Positions 62,428 through 64,000 of a stretch of 64,000 nucleotides of DNA are shown here, piece after piece (the stretch's first letter is position 1; each line of letters starts with the position of its first letter). Origin of the DNA: an uncultured Dorea sp. Lineage in GTDB: Bacteria > Bacillota > Clostridia > Lachnospirales > Lachnospiraceae. The translations under genes were made by a program, and so were the position numbers. The stretch spans positions 124,001-188,000 of the forward strand of contig CAJTVU010000003.1 in the NCBI GenBank assembly GCA_910580235.1. Direction: 5' to 3'. The notes beneath the pieces are model-generated. The model had not been told where the DNA came from, ran no database searches, and saw only the letters and a program-made list of their open reading frames with translations.

Positions 62428-63738
62428 TCACAAACCTTCCCCGTCCTCTGGCACATCTGCCTGCCCGTCAGCCACATTACCTTCAGTGGGCAAAGAGGCG
62501 CTGCCGGCATCTTCCTGGCTTTCCTCTCCCGTCTTAGCAGGCTCTTCGCGCTCAGTCTCCGATGGGCTCCCCTCAGGCAGCTCCTTTTTTATAAACTTCG
62601 CTTTCAGCTTTTCCTTAAAGTCAAAAAGGCGCATACGGATCGCTATCATCAATGCCTTGCATCGCTTTACGAAAGCCTGTTTCAAGAACCTGGCGTCTCT
62701 CACAAGCCAGAAGAAGGGGAGCAGAAACGGACGTTTCTCAAGTACCGGGAAGAACCGGACCATATACTCCTTTGGCGGGAACAGCCATTCCCGCTGTCTC
62801 TCAAGCCACTCACTCTCCCGGTTTCGTCTGTAAAAGTCCAGCATCACCCGTCCATATGGCAGCAAGGTAGCATCCAGGTGCGGATTTTCCGCATTCCCCG
62901 AGAGAATGTACTCCTCCAATTCAAGGGCTGTCCCGTATTCCTGATTCTTCACTTTCCCAAACCACAGGTCGCACAATATCTCTATCTGACAGGCAAATTC
63001 CTCAAGCCCCATTTTCTTTCTGAACTCTTTCGCTTCTTTCCACTGGAAGTCCTCTCCCTGCTGTCCCATGAACAGCCAGAAGTCCAGTATCTCACGCACT
63101 CTGATTATGCCTCTTATATAAGACTCCGTCAGCTTCCCAAGACGATAGAAATACTCTTCTTCCGGGGAAAGCCTATGTAAATATCGGAAGCTTCCCATAT
63201 TCAGATACTTCTTTACTGGATCGGAAAAGAAGCGCTTCAGCTCCCTGTTGTCCGAAAGTATCTCATCATATACCGTCACCTGGATCCCGGGCGTCCTTAC
63301 GAACAAGATCCCTAATCCTGTCCTGTTCTCCTTCTGCTCATAATCCATATCTCGCATCAGACGCATCACAAGCGGCAGATCCTTCTTGTCTACAAGAATC
63401 TCCAGACCGTCTATGTGCGCCATATCCGGGATGTGATAGAGCTCCCTCACTGCCGTTCCGCCAAGGATCAGCGCATGGATCCGATTTCTCTCCAGCTGCC
63501 ACCAGACTACCTCTTCCGCGCTCTTATAGGACGCGCTAAGAAGCAGCTCCCGCCTGTAGCGGTGATAGAACTGATCCTCACAGCTCTTCGACATCTCCTT
63601 CTCAATCCCCAGCATCCCATGATAGATAATACTGAACACTCTCTGATAATCGGACGCCTTCAATATGTTCTCCCAGTTTATCCGCTGCTTAATGATTGGG
63701 GCAGCTTTACGATTAATTACATTTTTCACCACCATCAT
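62428..63738 (-). CDS. Nucleotidyltransferase-fold family protein (NTP_transf_5-like)
   Basis: About 436 residues. An N-terminal region resembles the uncharacterised nucleotidyltransferase family: HALILGGTAVRELYHIPDMA followed by HIDGLEILVDKKDLPLVMRL, the G-G-T and D-x-D-like pattern of minimal nucleotidyltransferases. A helical middle follows, then a basic segment (about 335-370) and an acidic Pro/Glu-rich C-terminal tail. Such proteins are often found with surface polysaccharide genes, but the function is unknown. The start is uncertain: ATG 63738 lies far from the GGGAGGAG site inside ftsE, and a GTG at 63771 abuts it. Confidence 0.68.
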   Translation of the reverse strand: MMVVKNVINRKAAPIIKQRINWENILKASDYQRVFSIIYHGMLGIEKEMSKSCEDQFYHRYRRELLLSASYKSAEEVVWWQLERNRIHALILGGTAVRELYHIPDMAHIDGLEILVDKKDLPLVMRLMRDMDYEQKENRTGLGILFVRTPGIQVTVYDEILSDNRELKRFFSDPVKKYLNMGSFRYLHRLSPEEEYFYRLGKLTESYIRGIIRVREILDFWLFMGQQGEDFQWKEAKEFRKKMGLEEFACQIEILCDLWFGKVKNQEYGTALELEEYILSGNAENPHLDATLLPYGRVMLDFYRRNRESEWLERQREWLFPPKEYMVRFFPVLEKRPFLLPFFWLVRDARFLKQAFVKRCKALMIAIRMRLFDFKEKLKAKFIKKELPEGSPSETEREEPAKTGEESQEDAGSASLPTEGNVADGQADVPEDGEGL

Positions 63739-63757
63739 GATGTATCTGGTTTCGTAA

Positions 63758-64000
63758 TTAATAATAATCACTCCTCCCGAGGCCTGCTCTTTTCTTTCGT
63801 TCTTCCAGCACACGCCGTTCCTCAAAAATGTCTACTGCTTTTGTATTATAAATCGCATTTTTCTCATCCGCTACAATGGTTCCCGCCACAAGCGTAATGT
63901 TCCTTTTCTTCATAATCGTAATCAGCTCCCGCGCATGGCTGGCTACAATGACCGTCATACCATTGTAATTGATTTGTTCCAGAAGCTGCATCAGATCCCA
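63758..64000 (-). CDS. ftsE: ABC ATPase, FtsE-like (C-terminal end only)
   Basis: The last 80 codons of an ABC ATPase running in from beyond the window. It shows WDLMQLLEQINYNGMTVIVA with the H-loop ASHA, then KKRNITLVAGTIVADEKNAI, the arrangement seen at the end of FtsE-type ATPases. A charged tail (DIFEERRVLEERKKRAGLG) follows. FtsE works with FtsX in division-site cell-wall hydrolysis. The gene behind it is not ftsX but the nucleotidyltransferase-like gene, so assignment to FtsE proper is tentative. Confidence 0.6.
   Translation of the reverse strand, partial: WDLMQLLEQINYNGMTVIVASHARELITIMKKRNITLVAGTIVADEKNAIYNTKAVDIFEERRVLEERKKRAGLGRSDYY

Overview
The window looks like a chromosomal segment of a gut-type Firmicute of the Lachnospiraceae (Clostridium cluster XIVa, in the neighbourhood of Dorea, Blautia or Clostridium scindens). 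The evidence is gene content and order: gdpP-rplI-dnaB, rpmG-secE-nusG-rplK-rplA-rplJ-rplL, rpoB-rpoC, MutS2, YhaM, Gram-positive promoters, strong GGAGG ribosome binding sites, and many ABC sugar systems. No genus can be fixed from sequence alone. No rRNA, tRNA or CRISPR array was found.

Layout. 1-5.2 kb: end of a ribose-type ABC operon, a divergent ROK repressor, then a TetR-MFS efflux pair. 5.2-9 kb: XRE regulator, a tocopherol-cyclase-family protein overlapping a Rieske/FAD oxidoreductase, and a GyrI-like protein. 9-19 kb: an oligosaccharide locus with a GH13_31 glucosidase, amylosucrase-like GH13_4 enzyme, GH36 alpha-galactosidase, binding protein and two permeases, and a divergent AraC regulator; this fits raffinose-family sugars, which would be cleaved to galactose plus sucrose and then further. 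19.1-25.3 kb: an AT-rich accessory island (RhuM, a protein with two DUF262 domains, a methyltransferase-like protein) lying against the 3' end of rlmD. A decayed second copy of the rlmD C-terminal tail lies at the far side, which suggests stacked integrative elements.

25.3-43.3 kb: rlmD, yhaM, a membrane-anchored HtrA-like protein that has lost its catalytic residues, mutS2, an OmpR/histidine kinase pair, an orphan sugar-binding lipoprotein, a small ferredoxin, dnaB-rplI-gdpP, and a galE / N-acetylhexosamine-kinase-like / nucleotidyltransferase operon. 43.4-58.9 kb: the RNA polymerase and ribosomal protein block, in which rplL and rpoB are unusually separated by an aquaporin gene and a LytTR two-component pair. 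58.9-64 kb: HD-GYP protein, hemerythrin, aminotransferase, a nucleotidyltransferase-fold protein and the end of an ftsE-like gene.

The non-coding content is unusually rich. There are three near-identical palindromes with GGGACGGGGTAAAAT arms, plus a related compound repeat. A 123-bp multi-hairpin element occurs twice in opposite orientation, each copy directly behind an intrinsic terminator. A roughly 560-bp doubly folded non-coding element sits between the rplA terminator and the rplJ promoter. A classical L10 leader precedes rplJ. The most promising undescribed material is the rplA-rplJ element, the paired 123-bp element and the rlmD-linked island.
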